Assembly (NCBI RefSeq): GCF_002778275.1
Contig: NZ_NESG01000003.1
Coordinates: 124,001-188,000, forward strand
Source of the DNA: Limnohabitans sp. G3-2
GTDB lineage: Bacteria > Pseudomonadota > Gammaproteobacteria > Burkholderiales > Burkholderiaceae_C
Direction: 5' to 3'
DNA length: 64,000 bases
The notes beneath the pieces were generated by a model that saw only the letters and a list, made by a program, of their open reading frames with translations, ran no database searches and had not been told where the DNA came from. Below are positions 31,442 through 41,162 of this stretch, one piece after another (position 1 is the stretch's first letter; each line of letters opens with the position of its first letter). A program made the position numbers and the translations under genes.

Positions 31442-32443
31442 ATGCTCGCCACTCCTCCCGCGCTTTACCGCATTGGTGCGGTCTCCAAGATCAGCGGTGT
31501 CCCTGTTCCCACGCTGCGCATTTGGCAGACACGTTACAAGGCCTTCTCCCCCGCTACGTCGCAGGGACAACACCGGCTCTACAACGACGAGGATCTGCAC
31601 AAGGCGGCTTTGTTGAAGACACTGACCGGGCAGGGCCACGGCATTCGCTTGATCGCGGGCTTGGACAACGCTCAACTGCAACAACTGTTGCAAACCAGCG
31701 CCGACCTGGGCCGCACGGCGCAACACCGCAGCACGCCCGCCCAAGCCATGCCCGCACCTTCGACCCTCGCATGGGGCGTGGTGGGTCTTGCACTGGCCGA
31801 ACGGCTCCAATCTGCGCAATTCCAAACGCACAGAACTGGTCAAGCGCTCCCCATCCAGCAGATCGGGGCCAATCTGGAGGAGGCCAGCCAATGGCGCTTG
31901 GAGGCCCCTCTGGATGTGTTGATGGTGTCGGTCAACAGCTTGAACGATCAGGCTGCCCAAAAACTGGTGGCGCTCGCTGAACGACTCGGCGTCAGGCGCA
32001 CGGTGGTGCTTTACGGTTTTGGTCAGAAGAATGCCCTGGCCTATTTGTCCAACGCTTCGTGCCTGGTCCACCGCAACACCTTGGACGATGCGACTTTGGC
32101 AGAGATTGTCCAAAGCGCTCGGCCTGCGCCTGTCGCGCACGTGCGTGCATGGGGGGACAACAACCAGCCCATTCCAGCGCGGCAATTTTCAGATGCGGTT
32201 TTGCAAAGGGTGGCAAACATCCCCAGCCAAGTGCTGTGCGAATGCCCACGCCATGTGGCGGAACTCATCGGTCAACTCGGGCGGTTTGAAGACTACAGCC
32301 GCGAGTGCCTGAACCAAAGCCCCAAAGACAAGGACTTGCACGCTCAGTTGAACACCATGGCGGCCACGGCCAGGGCGCTCTTCGAAGACGCTTTGCGCAT
32401 GGTGGCGACACACGAAGGTATTTCTCTGCAAGACCTGCCTTGA
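31442..32443 (+). CDS. MerR-family regulator with LitR/CarH-like layout
   Basis: A 333-residue protein with a MerR helix-turn-helix at the N-terminus (YRIGAVSKISGVPVPTLRIWQ ... HRLYNDEDL). The remaining 250 residues have the size and helix pattern of the B12-binding sensor of LitR/CarH photoreceptors, which control photolyase genes. However, I cannot find the cobalamin-ligating His motif (ExxH/DxHxxG), so light sensing through B12 is doubtful. The genes that follow include two photolyase/cryptochrome genes. It probably regulates these. Confidence 0.75.
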   Translation: MLATPPALYRIGAVSKISGVPVPTLRIWQTRYKAFSPATSQGQHRLYNDEDLHKAALLKTLTGQGHGIRLIAGLDNAQLQQLLQTSADLGRTAQHRSTPAQAMPAPSTLAWGVVGLALAERLQSAQFQTHRTGQALPIQQIGANLEEASQWRLEAPLDVLMVSVNSLNDQAAQKLVALAERLGVRRTVVLYGFGQKNALAYLSNASCLVHRNTLDDATLAEIVQSARPAPVAHVRAWGDNNQPIPARQFSDAVLQRVANIPSQVLCECPRHVAELIGQLGRFEDYSRECLNQSPKDKDLHAQLNTMAATARALFEDALRMVATHEGISLQDLP

Positions 32444-32465
32444 AAGAGGCGCGTCACAGCCCGCC

Positions 32466-33032
32466 ATGAAACGCCACGTTGCCGCCACCCTTTTGAGCAT
32501 TTCGGGCCTGTTGGTCTTGGACAGCCACATCCACTGGGTGCCACATGACCACGGCACTTTGCTGGAGGTCAGTGGCCGGGTGGTGGATGCCCGGGGATGG
32601 GCGTCCGAGCAATGGCGCCGTTGGCGCACCCCATGTCCAAGGCCTGAAAGAAATGAAGCGCCAGACCCTGCCATGGGCGAGTTGCTGAGAACCATCCAAC
32701 AACACAGTCTGCCCGACTCGCTGGAGGCACAACTTGTGCAAGTGCAAACGCAAGGCGACTGGGCCATGGCCGAGGTGACTTTCAAAACCCTGAACCCCAG
32801 CATCGTGGTGCTGCGCCAGTCGGCGGGCGCATGGCGCATTCAGGACCGCGCCGTTTGGAGCGGCTCTACCGCGCCTTGGCATGCGGCTGACTTCGTGCGC
32901 CGTTACTTGCGGCAGCAAGCGCCTGATGTGCCCGAAACCCTGTTGGCTTGCTTTGCGATCGACCAGAGCCGCTACGGCCAAGGGCCCGGTGGCTTGGGCC
33001 CGGTGGATGTGACCAGGACAGACCGTCCATGA
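32466..33032 (+). CDS. Hypothetical exported protein upstream of photolyase
   Basis: A 188-residue protein not recognised. It begins with a signal-like segment (KRHVAATLLSISGLLVLDSHIHW), with no clear cleavage site. The middle contains VQVQTQGDWAMAEVTFKTLNPSIVVLRQ, probably a beta-sheet, and the C-terminus is Gly/Pro-rich. It overlaps the photolyase start by four bases (ATGA), which supports co-translation. It starts 22 bases after the MerR gene. Confidence 0.55.
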   Translation: MKRHVAATLLSISGLLVLDSHIHWVPHDHGTLLEVSGRVVDARGWASEQWRRWRTPCPRPERNEAPDPAMGELLRTIQQHSLPDSLEAQLVQVQTQGDWAMAEVTFKTLNPSIVVLRQSAGAWRIQDRAVWSGSTAPWHAADFVRRYLRQQAPDVPETLLACFAIDQSRYGQGPGGLGPVDVTRTDRP

Positions 33033-34627
33033 CGTACCGGCTTGTTTGGTTCAAACGCGACTTGCGCGTGCATGACCACGCGGCACTGGCGCATGCGGCG
33101 GCAGGTGGACCCGTGCTGGCCCTCTACATCGTCGAGCCCGGTCTTTGGGCGCAGCCCGATGCGGCCTTGCAACACTTTGAGTTTGTGCGCGAATCTCTGA
33201 CCGAGCTGGACCGTGCGCTTCAAGCGCTGGGCGGCGGCTTGCAAGTGCGTGTGGGGCCTGCGGTGCAGGTGCTGGCCGCCCTGCACACGCAAGCGCCGTT
33301 CACAGAATTGGTGGCACACGAAGAAATCGGCAACGCCTTCACCTACGCGCGCGATCTGCAAGTGGCCGCGTGGTGCCGCAGTGCGGGTGTGGGTTGGACC
33401 GAGTTGCCGCAGTTCGGCGTGGTGCGGCGCTTGAAAAGCCGCAGCACCTGGCAAGCCCGCTGGGAGGCGCACATGGCGGCACCGCAAGCGTTTGTGCCTG
33501 CGGTGCAATTTTTCAATCCCCCCCTCAGCCAAGGGCCCGAGCGCATGACGCCGCCGCCCGGCCTGCAGCACAACCCGCCTGAGCGTCAACGGGGTGGGCG
33601 CAGCCAGGCGCTCGAGACCTTGCACAGTTTTTTGGATGCGCGGGCGCTGGGTTACCGGGGCGGCATCTCGTCGCCACTGTCATCGCCCACGGCGTGTTCT
33701 CGCTTGTCGGCTTACCTGGCTTATGGCTGCATCAGCCTGCGCGAAGTGGTGCAAAGCACACGCGCTGCGCTCGATGCCCTGCCCCCACAAGCCAGCAGGC
33801 ACCGCGCCGGACTCATCGGCTTCATCAGCCGTTTGTATTGGCATTGCCATTTCATCCAGAAGCTCGAAAGCGAGCCCGAAATCGAGTGGCGCAACATGCA
33901 CCGGGGTTACGACGGCTTGCGCGAAGACGGCTGGAACGATGCCCACTTTGCGGCCCTGACCTCGGCCCGCACCGGCTGGCCCATGGTGGATGCTTGCGTG
34001 GTCATGCTCTACCAAACCGGGTGGCTGAACTTCCGCATGCGTGCCATGCTGGTGTCGGTGGCGGCTTACCCGCTGTGGCTGGACTGGCGGCCGGTGGGCC
34101 AGTGGCTGGCCACGCAGTTTCTGGACTACGAGCCCGGCATCCACTGGAGCCAGCTGCAAATGCAGTCGGGCACCACCGGCATCAACACCACACGGGTGTA
34201 CAACCCCATCAAGCAAGCGCAAGACCACGACCCCAAAGGCATTTTTGTGCGCCGCTGGCTGCCCCACATGCGCCGCGTGCCCGACACCTGGCTGTTTGAG
34301 CCTTGGCGCATGCCGCCTGAGGTGCAACGCCACTGTGGCCTGACCGTGGGCAGTGGGCCAGACGATGACATTCCCCTGCCGGTGGTGGATTTGGCAGAGG
34401 CCACGCGCAACTCCAAAGCCGCGCTGCACGAGCGCCGGGCCGAACCCGGTGTGAAGGCAGGCAAAAAAGCCATCGTCGAGAAACACGCTTCGCGCCAACA
34501 TGGCAACGGCGCACAACGTGACGTGTTCATCCGCGACCCGGACAACCCCAAGACCGGCCGCCGAAAGTCGGCCATGTCCTCTTCAGACAAGACCCCAGCC
34601 AGCAATCAGCTGGGCTTTGATTTTTAA
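33029..34627 (+). CDS. Cryptochrome/photolyase family protein (class I-like)
   Basis: A 532-residue flavoprotein. The N-terminal alpha/beta antenna domain opens MTYRLVWFKRDLRVHDH. The FAD domain includes GRSQALETLHSFL, ARTGWPMVDACVVMLYQTGWLNFRMRAML and DYEPGIHWSQLQMQSGTTG. These enzymes repair UV pyrimidine dimers with blue light or act as photoreceptors. A basic, low-complexity tail of about 80 residues (after residue 450) is unusual and might bind DNA. A DASH cryptochrome follows six bases later. Confidence 0.88.
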   Translation: MTYRLVWFKRDLRVHDHAALAHAAAGGPVLALYIVEPGLWAQPDAALQHFEFVRESLTELDRALQALGGGLQVRVGPAVQVLAALHTQAPFTELVAHEEIGNAFTYARDLQVAAWCRSAGVGWTELPQFGVVRRLKSRSTWQARWEAHMAAPQAFVPAVQFFNPPLSQGPERMTPPPGLQHNPPERQRGGRSQALETLHSFLDARALGYRGGISSPLSSPTACSRLSAYLAYGCISLREVVQSTRAALDALPPQASRHRAGLIGFISRLYWHCHFIQKLESEPEIEWRNMHRGYDGLREDGWNDAHFAALTSARTGWPMVDACVVMLYQTGWLNFRMRAMLVSVAAYPLWLDWRPVGQWLATQFLDYEPGIHWSQLQMQSGTTGINTTRVYNPIKQAQDHDPKGIFVRRWLPHMRRVPDTWLFEPWRMPPEVQRHCGLTVGSGPDDDIPLPVVDLAEATRNSKAALHERRAEPGVKAGKKAIVEKHASRQHGNGAQRDVFIRDPDNPKTGRRKSAMSSSDKTPASNQLGFDF

Positions 34628-34632
34628 AAATC

Positions 34633-35952
34633 ATGCGCACCACCCTCTACTGGTTCCGAAACGACTTGCGCTTGCATGACCAACGCGCCCTCCAGCAAGC
34701 CATTGCGCACGCCCAGGCCCATGGCCAAGCCCTGCTGCTGGTGTACGTGCACGAACCCGTGCAAGACGAGCCCACTGCCTGGGGCTTTCGCCGCATGGGC
34801 GCGCACCGCAGGCGCTTTCTGGCCGACACGCTGCAAGACCTGCAAACTTCATTGCTGGGCCTGGGCCAGCGCCTGGTGCTGCTGCACGGTCACGTGGCCG
34901 AGGTGTTGCCCACCTGCGCACGCGCAGTGCAAGCCGACACCGTGTTTTGCGAAGACATCCCAGCGCCCGAAGAGCAAGCCCAGGTGCAGGCCCTGATCGG
35001 TGCGGGCCTCAGCGTCCAAAGTCTGTGTCAGTCCAGCCTGATCGAACCGGGCGCCCTGCCCTTTGCGGCCGCAGACATGCCGCAAGTCTTCACCGAGTTT
35101 CGCCAGCGCATCGAATCCAAGGGGCTCAAACCCTTGACGCCGCTGCCCGCGCCCACCCAGCTGCCTGCGCCGCCGATCGACAGCTTGACCGCTTTGCCTG
35201 GCTGGACAGACAGCCCATTCACCCTGCTGCAAGCCCACACCGGTGACGACGCACATGGGCGTTCGAATTTTCCGTACACGCAAGCACCATGCCGTGGTGG
35301 CGAGACCCGCGCTTTGGCCCACCTGCACAACTACCTGACGCCGCCTTGGCCCGACCGCTACAAACAAACCCGCAACGCCCTGCAAGGCCAGCACACCAGC
35401 AGTCACTGGTCGCCCTGGCTGGCCACGGGTGCGGTGTCGGCCCGCCGCATTTGGGCCGAGCTCCAGGCCTACGAACACACACACGGCAGCAACGACGGCA
35501 CGTATTGGCTGTGGTTTGAGCTGCTGTGGCGCGACAACTTCCGCATGCTGCATTGGCAACACGGCCCCCAACTCTATGCGGCGCGGGGTCTGTCCAACTT
35601 GCCCCAGCCCTCGCACTTCCCCAAGGACTTTGCACGCTGGTGCAGCGGCCAAACCGGCGAGCCCATCGTGGACGCCGGCATGCGCGAGCTGGCCGCCACC
35701 GGCTTCACCTCCAACCGCATGCGACAAATCGTGGCCAGCTTTTTGGTGCACGACTTGTCTTGCGACTGGCGCGCGGGAGCCGCCTGGTTTGAGTCGCAAC
35801 TGGTGGACTTTGACGTGTGCAGCAACCAAGGGAACTGGCTGTATGTCAGCGGCCGGGGCACCGACCCAAGGGCCGGACGACGCTTCAACCCCAGCAAACA
35901 AACCCAGGACCACGACGCACAAGGGCGCTATCGGCAAGTCTGGCTGGCCTGA
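34633..35952 (+). CDS. DASH-family cryptochrome
   Basis: A 439-residue flavoprotein with the antenna start MRTTLYWFRNDLRLHDQ. The segment GGETRALAHLHNYL and the late FTSNRMRQIVASFLVHDL are typical of CRY-DASH, as is the C-terminal FNPSKQTQDHDAQGRYRQVWL. CRY-DASH proteins repair dimers in single-stranded or loop DNA and may act in light signalling. It is the second photolyase-type gene in this run. Confidence 0.9.
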   Translation: MRTTLYWFRNDLRLHDQRALQQAIAHAQAHGQALLLVYVHEPVQDEPTAWGFRRMGAHRRRFLADTLQDLQTSLLGLGQRLVLLHGHVAEVLPTCARAVQADTVFCEDIPAPEEQAQVQALIGAGLSVQSLCQSSLIEPGALPFAAADMPQVFTEFRQRIESKGLKPLTPLPAPTQLPAPPIDSLTALPGWTDSPFTLLQAHTGDDAHGRSNFPYTQAPCRGGETRALAHLHNYLTPPWPDRYKQTRNALQGQHTSSHWSPWLATGAVSARRIWAELQAYEHTHGSNDGTYWLWFELLWRDNFRMLHWQHGPQLYAARGLSNLPQPSHFPKDFARWCSGQTGEPIVDAGMRELAATGFTSNRMRQIVASFLVHDLSCDWRAGAAWFESQLVDFDVCSNQGNWLYVSGRGTDPRAGRRFNPSKQTQDHDAQGRYRQVWLA

Positions 35953-35963
35953 TAATCGTGCGC

Positions 35964-36602
35964 ATGTATGCCATCCAATCTTGGGGAGACACCCTGCGCC
36001 TGCTGGTCGAGCTGTCGGCCACTGCAGCATTTGCACTTTCAGGTCTGATGGAAGCGGCTCGCAAGCAACTCGATGCGGTGGGCGTTTGCGTCGTGGCTTT
36101 CCTGGCCGCATTTGGCGGTGGCACGCTGCGCGACCTGCTGCTCGACCAACGCCCCTTTTTTTGGGTGCAACACACCGAAATGCTTTGGGGTGTCTTCGCG
36201 CTTTGTGTGGTGGCCATGCTGTTCATGCGCCAGCGGCATTTTGAAGTGACCGAAAAAGCCATCCTCTGGCCCGATGCTGTGGGCCTGGGTTTGTTCACGG
36301 CCACCGGGGTGCACCACGCTCTGCAAGCGCTCATGCCACCGGTGGTGGCCGTGCTCATGGGCCTGATCACCGGCGTGTTTGGCGGTGTGCTGCGCGACAT
36401 GGTGTGCAACGAAATCCCCACCGCTTTCAAAGACCACCGGCCCTACGCGGTCTGTGCCTTTGCGGGAGGGTGGACCTATGTGGGCTTGTGGTTCACCGAC
36501 GCCCCGGGCTGGGTGGCTTTGCTGGCTTGCCTGCTGGTCACCGTCGGTTTGCGCGCCCTGGCGCTTTGGCGCAATTGGCAACTGCCCGCTTGGCGCACCT
36601 GA
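35964..36602 (+). CDS. TRIC-family membrane protein (UPF0126)
   Basis: A 212-residue protein with seven membrane segments and internal repeat symmetry: FGGGTLRDLLL in the first half and FGGVLRDMVC in the second. These glycine-rich motifs are typical of bacterial trimeric intracellular cation (TRIC) channels. The ATG at 35964 follows the cryptochrome stop by eleven bases. The biological role in bacteria is poorly known; potassium conductance is the usual suggestion. Confidence 0.85.
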   Translation: MYAIQSWGDTLRLLVELSATAAFALSGLMEAARKQLDAVGVCVVAFLAAFGGGTLRDLLLDQRPFFWVQHTEMLWGVFALCVVAMLFMRQRHFEVTEKAILWPDAVGLGLFTATGVHHALQALMPPVVAVLMGLITGVFGGVLRDMVCNEIPTAFKDHRPYAVCAFAGGWTYVGLWFTDAPGWVALLACLLVTVGLRALALWRNWQLPAWRT

Positions 36603-36622
36603 ACCCTTTGAACTCCCAAGAC

Positions 36623-37585
36623 ATGCCCAACAACACCAGCGCTTTTTGGGGTGGCATTTTCTTTTCATTGGCCGCCGGCATGATGTGGGGCCTGGTGTTT
36701 GTCGGCCCGCTGATGCTGCCCGAATACCCCGCCGCGCTGCACACCTTTGGCCGCTACCTGGCCTTTGGCCTGATCGCCTTGCCCTTGGCCTTTGTCGACC
36801 GCGCTGAGGTCCGTCGGCTCACGCGGGCGGACTGGTTGGCCGCGCTCAAACTGGCCGCCATCGGCAATGTGCTCTATTACCTGTTTCTGGCCAGCGCCAT
36901 CCAGCGTGCGGGCGGCGCATTGCCCACCATGATCATCGGCACGCTGCCCGTGGTGATCGCCGTCTCGGCCAACCTGCTCAACCACCAGCGCGACGGGCGT
37001 TTTCCGTGGCCGAAACTCGCCCCGCCCTTGGCCCTCATCTTGGCGGGGATCGCTTGCGTCAACCACGTGGAGTGGAGCGCGCTGCTAGAAAACCCAGCCG
37101 CGGACACCACGCGTTACATCACGGGCGCCGCGCTGGCGGTGGGTGCGGTGGTCTGCTGGACCTGGTACCCCCTGAAAAACGCCGACTGGCTGCGCGGCCA
37201 CCCTGACCGCCATCCCCGCGTTTGGGCCACGGCACAAGGCATCGCCACGCTGCCCCTGGCTTTGTTGGGTTATGCCGCCTTCTGGCTGTGGAGTAACGCC
37301 ACGAACAACCCGCTGCCCATGCCCTTGGGGCCGCGCCCGCTTGAATTCATCGGCCTCATGGTGGCCATTGGCCTGTTCGCCTCCTGGCTGGGCACCCTGT
37401 GCTGGAACGCCGCCAGCCAACGCTTGCCCACCGCCCTGGCAGGTCAGTTGATCGTGTTCGAAACGCTGGCTGCGCTGGCTTACGCCTTTTGGCTGCGCGG
37501 CCAGTGGCCAGAGCCTCTCACGCTGGCGGGCATTGCGCTGCTGGTGGCGGGGGTGATGGGTGGAGTCAGGGTCAAGGCGGTGTGA
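36623..37585 (+). CDS. EamA-family (DMT) permease
   Basis: A 320-residue inner-membrane protein with ten predicted helices in two EamA halves (about residues 10-140 and 160-315). Substrates of this superfamily are metabolites or amino acids, but nothing here identifies one. It starts 20 bases after the TRIC gene and is likely the last gene of the rightward group before the convergent fadB operon. Confidence 0.82.
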   Translation: MPNNTSAFWGGIFFSLAAGMMWGLVFVGPLMLPEYPAALHTFGRYLAFGLIALPLAFVDRAEVRRLTRADWLAALKLAAIGNVLYYLFLASAIQRAGGALPTMIIGTLPVVIAVSANLLNHQRDGRFPWPKLAPPLALILAGIACVNHVEWSALLENPAADTTRYITGAALAVGAVVCWTWYPLKNADWLRGHPDRHPRVWATAQGIATLPLALLGYAAFWLWSNATNNPLPMPLGPRPLEFIGLMVAIGLFASWLGTLCWNAASQRLPTALAGQLIVFETLAALAYAFWLRGQWPEPLTLAGIALLVAGVMGGVRVKAV

Positions 37586-37650
37586 TGCGCGTTCAATGCT
37601 GTGGCCGCAGAGCCACGGCGCCTTGCCGACAGGCCCGGCCCGCCTGAGCC

Positions 37651-39819
37651 TCAATACACCGGCTGATGCTGCTTCAAGCTGGCCATCACATCGGCGGTCA
37701 GCACAAAACCCGCGCCATATTTCTCGGCCAATTCAGCGCAGCGTTTGGCAAAAGCATCCAGCCCTTGGCCATAGATGAACTGCAACGCCCCACCCGTCCA
37801 AGCCGGAAAGCCGATGCCGAAGATGGAGCCGATGTTGCCGTCGTGCACCGAAGTCAGCACGCCTTCTTGCAGGCAGCGGGCGGTTTCCACGGCTTGGCGG
37901 TACAGCAGGCGGTCTTTGATGTCTTGCAGATTGAAAGCCACATCCGCTTTTTCAAAACGGGTTTTGAGTTCGGGCCACAGCACTTTTTTATGGCCTGCGG
38001 GGTAGTCGTAAAAACCACCGCCTGCGGCGCGGCCGGGGCGCTTGAGTTCTTTGACCATGCGCTCGACCAGCAACTCGCCGGGGGTGGCGGTGTGGGTTTT
38101 GCCTTCTTTGGCCAAATCTTCACGGGTCTGGTCCAGCACATGCACCGACAGCGACAGCGCTGTTTCGTCCAGCACGGCCAAAGGGCCCACAGGCATGCCC
38201 ACTTGCATGGCCAGGTTCTCGATCACGGGGGCGGGGATGCCCTCGCCCAGCATGGCCGCGCCTTCCATGACAAAAGTGCCGAAGGTGCGGCTGGTGTAAA
38301 AGCCGCGCGAATCGTTCACCACAATCGGCAGCTTGCCCAGCGCCTGCACATAGTCGAAAGCCCGGGCAATGGTCTCGTCGTCGGTCTGCGCGCCGCGGAT
38401 GATCTCCACCAGCTGCATCTTGTCCACCGGGCTGAAGAAGTGGATACCCACGAATTTCTCGGGCTTAACGCTGGCCGTGGCCAAGCCGCTGATGGGCAGC
38501 GTGGAGGTGTTGCTGGCAAATAAACCGCCCTCAAGCAGCATGGGCTCGGCCTCTTGCGTGACGCGGGCTTTGAGCTCGCGGTTTTCAAACACGGCTTCGA
38601 TGATCAGGTCGCAGCCCTTCAGATCTGCAGCGCTGGCCGTGGGCTGGATGAGTGACAACAAGGCCGCTTGTTTGTCTGCGGCCATGCGGCCTTTGTCCAC
38701 CCGTTTTTGCGTGAGCTTGTGGCTGTAGGCCTTGCCTTTTTCGGCGGCTTCCACACTCACATCTTTGAGCACCGTGGCGATGCCCCGGCTCGCTTGCGAA
38801 TACGCGATGCCCGAGCCCATCATGCCCGCGCCCAAGATGCCCACTTTTTGCGGCTTGTAGCGGGGTGCAGCTTTGGGGCGGCTTTGACCGCCCTTGATGC
38901 TGTTCATGTTGAAGAAGAAGGTGTTGATCATGTTGCGCGCCACCTGGCTGGTCATGAGACCCGCCAGGTAACGGCTTTCGATGCGCATGGCGGTGTCAAA
39001 GTCCACCATCGCGCCTTCCACCATGGCGGCCAGCGCCGCTTCGGGCGCGGGGTACAGGCCGCGTGTTTTTTGCTTGAGCACAGCCGGGGCCACGCTCAGC
39101 ATGCCTGCGATTTTGGGGTTGCTCGGCGTGCCGCCGGGCATTTTGTAGTCCTTGCGGTCCCACAGGTGTTGGGCGGCTTCGGGCTGGCCTTGGGCTGCCG
39201 AAATGTGCGCCAAAGCGCGGGGGCGCAGCTGCTCGTCGTTGGCCACGATCTCGTGCACCAGACCGAGCTTTTGCGCTTCTTCGGGGCCAAAGAGTTTGCT
39301 CTCCAGCACATAAGGCTGCGCGGCCAGCAGGCCCAGTTGGCGCGTCATCTTGGTGATGCCGCCGCCGCCAGGAATCAAACCCAACGTGACTTCGGGCAGG
39401 CCAAATTGGGTTTTGGGGTTGGCCGTGGCGATGCGGTGGTGGCCGATCAGCGCCACCTCCCACCCGCCGCCCAGCGCCGTGCCGTTGAGGCAGCTGACCA
39501 CGGGCACGCCCAGCGTCTCGATGGTGCGAAACGCTTTCTTGATGCCTTCGATCTCGACAAAGACACGCGGGCCGTCCGAGGCTTGCGAGCGCATCACGCC
39601 CTTGAGGTCGGCCCCTGCAAAAAAGGTGGACTTGGCCGAGGCCAGGATGACGCCCTTGATCTGGGCTTTGTCTTGTAGGACTTGCTCGGCCGCCTGGGTC
39701 AGATCGGCCTGCCATTGCAGGCACATGGTGTTGACCGGCGAGCCTTGCTCGTCAAAGGTGATGGTGGCGATGCCGTCGGCCAGTTCATAGCGCAGTGTTT
39801 TCAAAATGATGGTGCTCAT
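37651..39819 (-). CDS. fadB: Fatty acid oxidation multifunctional protein (FadB/FadJ-type)
   Basis: A 722-residue two-part enzyme. Residues 1-190 are an enoyl-CoA hydratase with the oxyanion-hole segments FFAGADLKG and NGTALGGGWEV; GLPEVTLGLIPGGGGI follows. From about residue 315 is the 3-hydroxyacyl-CoA dehydrogenase with GILGAGMMGSGIA and the His-Glu pair region IHFFSPVDKMQLVEIIRG. It performs the second and third steps of beta-oxidation. It lies 16 bases downstream of the thiolase gene and is in the same operon. Confidence 0.93.
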   Translation of the reverse strand: MSTIILKTLRYELADGIATITFDEQGSPVNTMCLQWQADLTQAAEQVLQDKAQIKGVILASAKSTFFAGADLKGVMRSQASDGPRVFVEIEGIKKAFRTIETLGVPVVSCLNGTALGGGWEVALIGHHRIATANPKTQFGLPEVTLGLIPGGGGITKMTRQLGLLAAQPYVLESKLFGPEEAQKLGLVHEIVANDEQLRPRALAHISAAQGQPEAAQHLWDRKDYKMPGGTPSNPKIAGMLSVAPAVLKQKTRGLYPAPEAALAAMVEGAMVDFDTAMRIESRYLAGLMTSQVARNMINTFFFNMNSIKGGQSRPKAAPRYKPQKVGILGAGMMGSGIAYSQASRGIATVLKDVSVEAAEKGKAYSHKLTQKRVDKGRMAADKQAALLSLIQPTASAADLKGCDLIIEAVFENRELKARVTQEAEPMLLEGGLFASNTSTLPISGLATASVKPEKFVGIHFFSPVDKMQLVEIIRGAQTDDETIARAFDYVQALGKLPIVVNDSRGFYTSRTFGTFVMEGAAMLGEGIPAPVIENLAMQVGMPVGPLAVLDETALSLSVHVLDQTREDLAKEGKTHTATPGELLVERMVKELKRPGRAAGGGFYDYPAGHKKVLWPELKTRFEKADVAFNLQDIKDRLLYRQAVETARCLQEGVLTSVHDGNIGSIFGIGFPAWTGGALQFIYGQGLDAFAKRCAELAEKYGAGFVLTADVMASLKQHQPVY

Positions 39820-39835
39820 GGTGCTCTTTCCCCGG

Positions 39836-41041
39836 TCAAACGCGTTCAACGATGGTGGCAATGCCCATGCCGCCGCCCACACACAAAGTGGCCAAGCCGT
39901 AACGCAGCTGTCTGCGGTGCAGCTCGTCAATCAAGGTGCCCAAAATCATCGCGCCCGTGGCTCCCAGCGGGTGGCCCATGGCGATCGCGCCACCGTTGAC
40001 GTTGACCTTGTCGTGCGGCACATGCATCTCTTGCATGAACTTCATGGGCACGGCGGCAAAGGCTTCGTTCACTTCAAACAAATCGATCTGATCGATCGTC
40101 AAACCCGCCTTGGCCAGCGCCTTGCGTGCGGCCGGCATGGGGCCCGTCAGCATGATGGTCGGGTCGGCCCCTGACAATGCCACCGACACAATGCGGGCGC
40201 GAGGCGTGAGGCCGTGTGTTTTGCCTGCGGCCTCGGAGCCGATCAGCACCGCCGCTGCACCGTCCACGATGCCGGACGAGTTGCCCGCGTGGTGCACATG
40301 GTGGATGCGCTCGACCTGCGGGTAGCGCTGCAAGGCCACGGCGTCAAAGCCCATGGCGCCCAGTTGTTCAAACGACGCTTTGAGGCCGCCCAGTGTTTCC
40401 ACCGTGGTGCCGGGCTTGATGAATTCGTCTTGCGCCAAGATCACTTGGCCCAGCTTGTCTTTCACCGGCACGACCGAACGATCGAAGTAGCCGGCCGCAC
40501 GCGCTGCTGTGGCGCGCTTTTGCGACTCGACCGCAAAGGCATCGACATCGTGGCGGCTGAAGCCACTCATGGTGGCGATCAGGTCAGCGCCAATGCCTTG
40601 CGGTACAAAGAGTGTCGCGCTGTTGGTTTCGGGGTCTTGCGCCCAGGCGCCGCCGTCCGAGCCGATCGGCACGCGGCTCATGCTCTCGAGGCCACCGGCC
40701 ACCACCAGGTCTTCCCAGCCGCTGCGCACTTTCATGGCGGCCATGTTGACGGCCTCAAGGCCCGAGGCGCAAAAGCGGTTGAGCTGCACACCCGAGCAAC
40801 GCCAGTCCCAGCCCGCCGCCAGCGCCGCCACTTTGGGGATGACCGAGCCTTGCTCGCCAATGGGCGAGACCACGCCCATGACCACGTCGTCCACGGCCGA
40901 GGTGTCGAGCTGGTTGCGGCTTTGCAGCTCGCGCAAAAGCCCTGAGAGCAGGCTGATCGGTTTGACCTCGTGCAGGCTGCCGTCTTTTTTGCCTTTGCCA
41001 CGCGGGGTGCGCAGGGCGTCATAAACAAATGCTTCGCTCAT
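39836..41041 (-). CDS. fadA: Acetyl-CoA C-acyltransferase (FadA-type thiolase)
   Basis: A 401-residue thiolase. Catalytic features are [11 protein letters not shown] (nucleophilic Cys), GHPLGATGA (His) and LCVGGGMG (second Cys). It cleaves 3-ketoacyl-CoA to end each beta-oxidation round. AGGAG eight bases upstream fixes the start. It leads the operon with fadB and shares a divergent promoter region with an acyl-CoA dehydrogenase. Confidence 0.92.
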   Translation of the reverse strand: MSEAFVYDALRTPRGKGKKDGSLHEVKPISLLSGLLRELQSRNQLDTSAVDDVVMGVVSPIGEQGSVIPKVAALAAGWDWRCSGVQLNRFCASGLEAVNMAAMKVRSGWEDLVVAGGLESMSRVPIGSDGGAWAQDPETNSATLFVPQGIGADLIATMSGFSRHDVDAFAVESQKRATAARAAGYFDRSVVPVKDKLGQVILAQDEFIKPGTTVETLGGLKASFEQLGAMGFDAVALQRYPQVERIHHVHHAGNSSGIVDGAAAVLIGSEAAGKTHGLTPRARIVSVALSGADPTIMLTGPMPAARKALAKAGLTIDQIDLFEVNEAFAAVPMKFMQEMHVPHDKVNVNGGAIAMGHPLGATGAMILGTLIDELHRRQLRYGLATLCVGGGMGIATIVERV

Positions 41042-41097
41042 GAATGTCTCCTGGGGGTCATCAAGGGGTTTGCCCTGTGTTGTGGGGTTCTGCATTC

Positions 41098-41133
41098 AGT
41101 ATAGACTTTTACCAAGCAAACGCTTTGTATAAA
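41098..41133. promoter_or_regulatory. Divergent promoter with TetR-like palindrome
   Basis: TATACT on the minus strand (41103-41098) is a -10 for fadA, and TATAAA on the plus strand (41128-41133) a -10 for the acyl-CoA dehydrogenase. Between them ACCAAGC AAAC GCTTTGT (41111-41128) is a palindrome with one mismatch. It would block both promoters, so it is a plausible operator for the TetR regulator encoded 1.3 kb downstream. Confidence 0.5.
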
Positions 41134-41162
41134 TCAAACTTTCAGTCCAACAGGTGACAGCC

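Noticed and set aside
31442-32443. Cobalamin-dependent photoreceptor (CarH/LitR)
   Set aside because: The His-containing cobalamin motif could not be found; the assignment is limited to a LitR-like layout.
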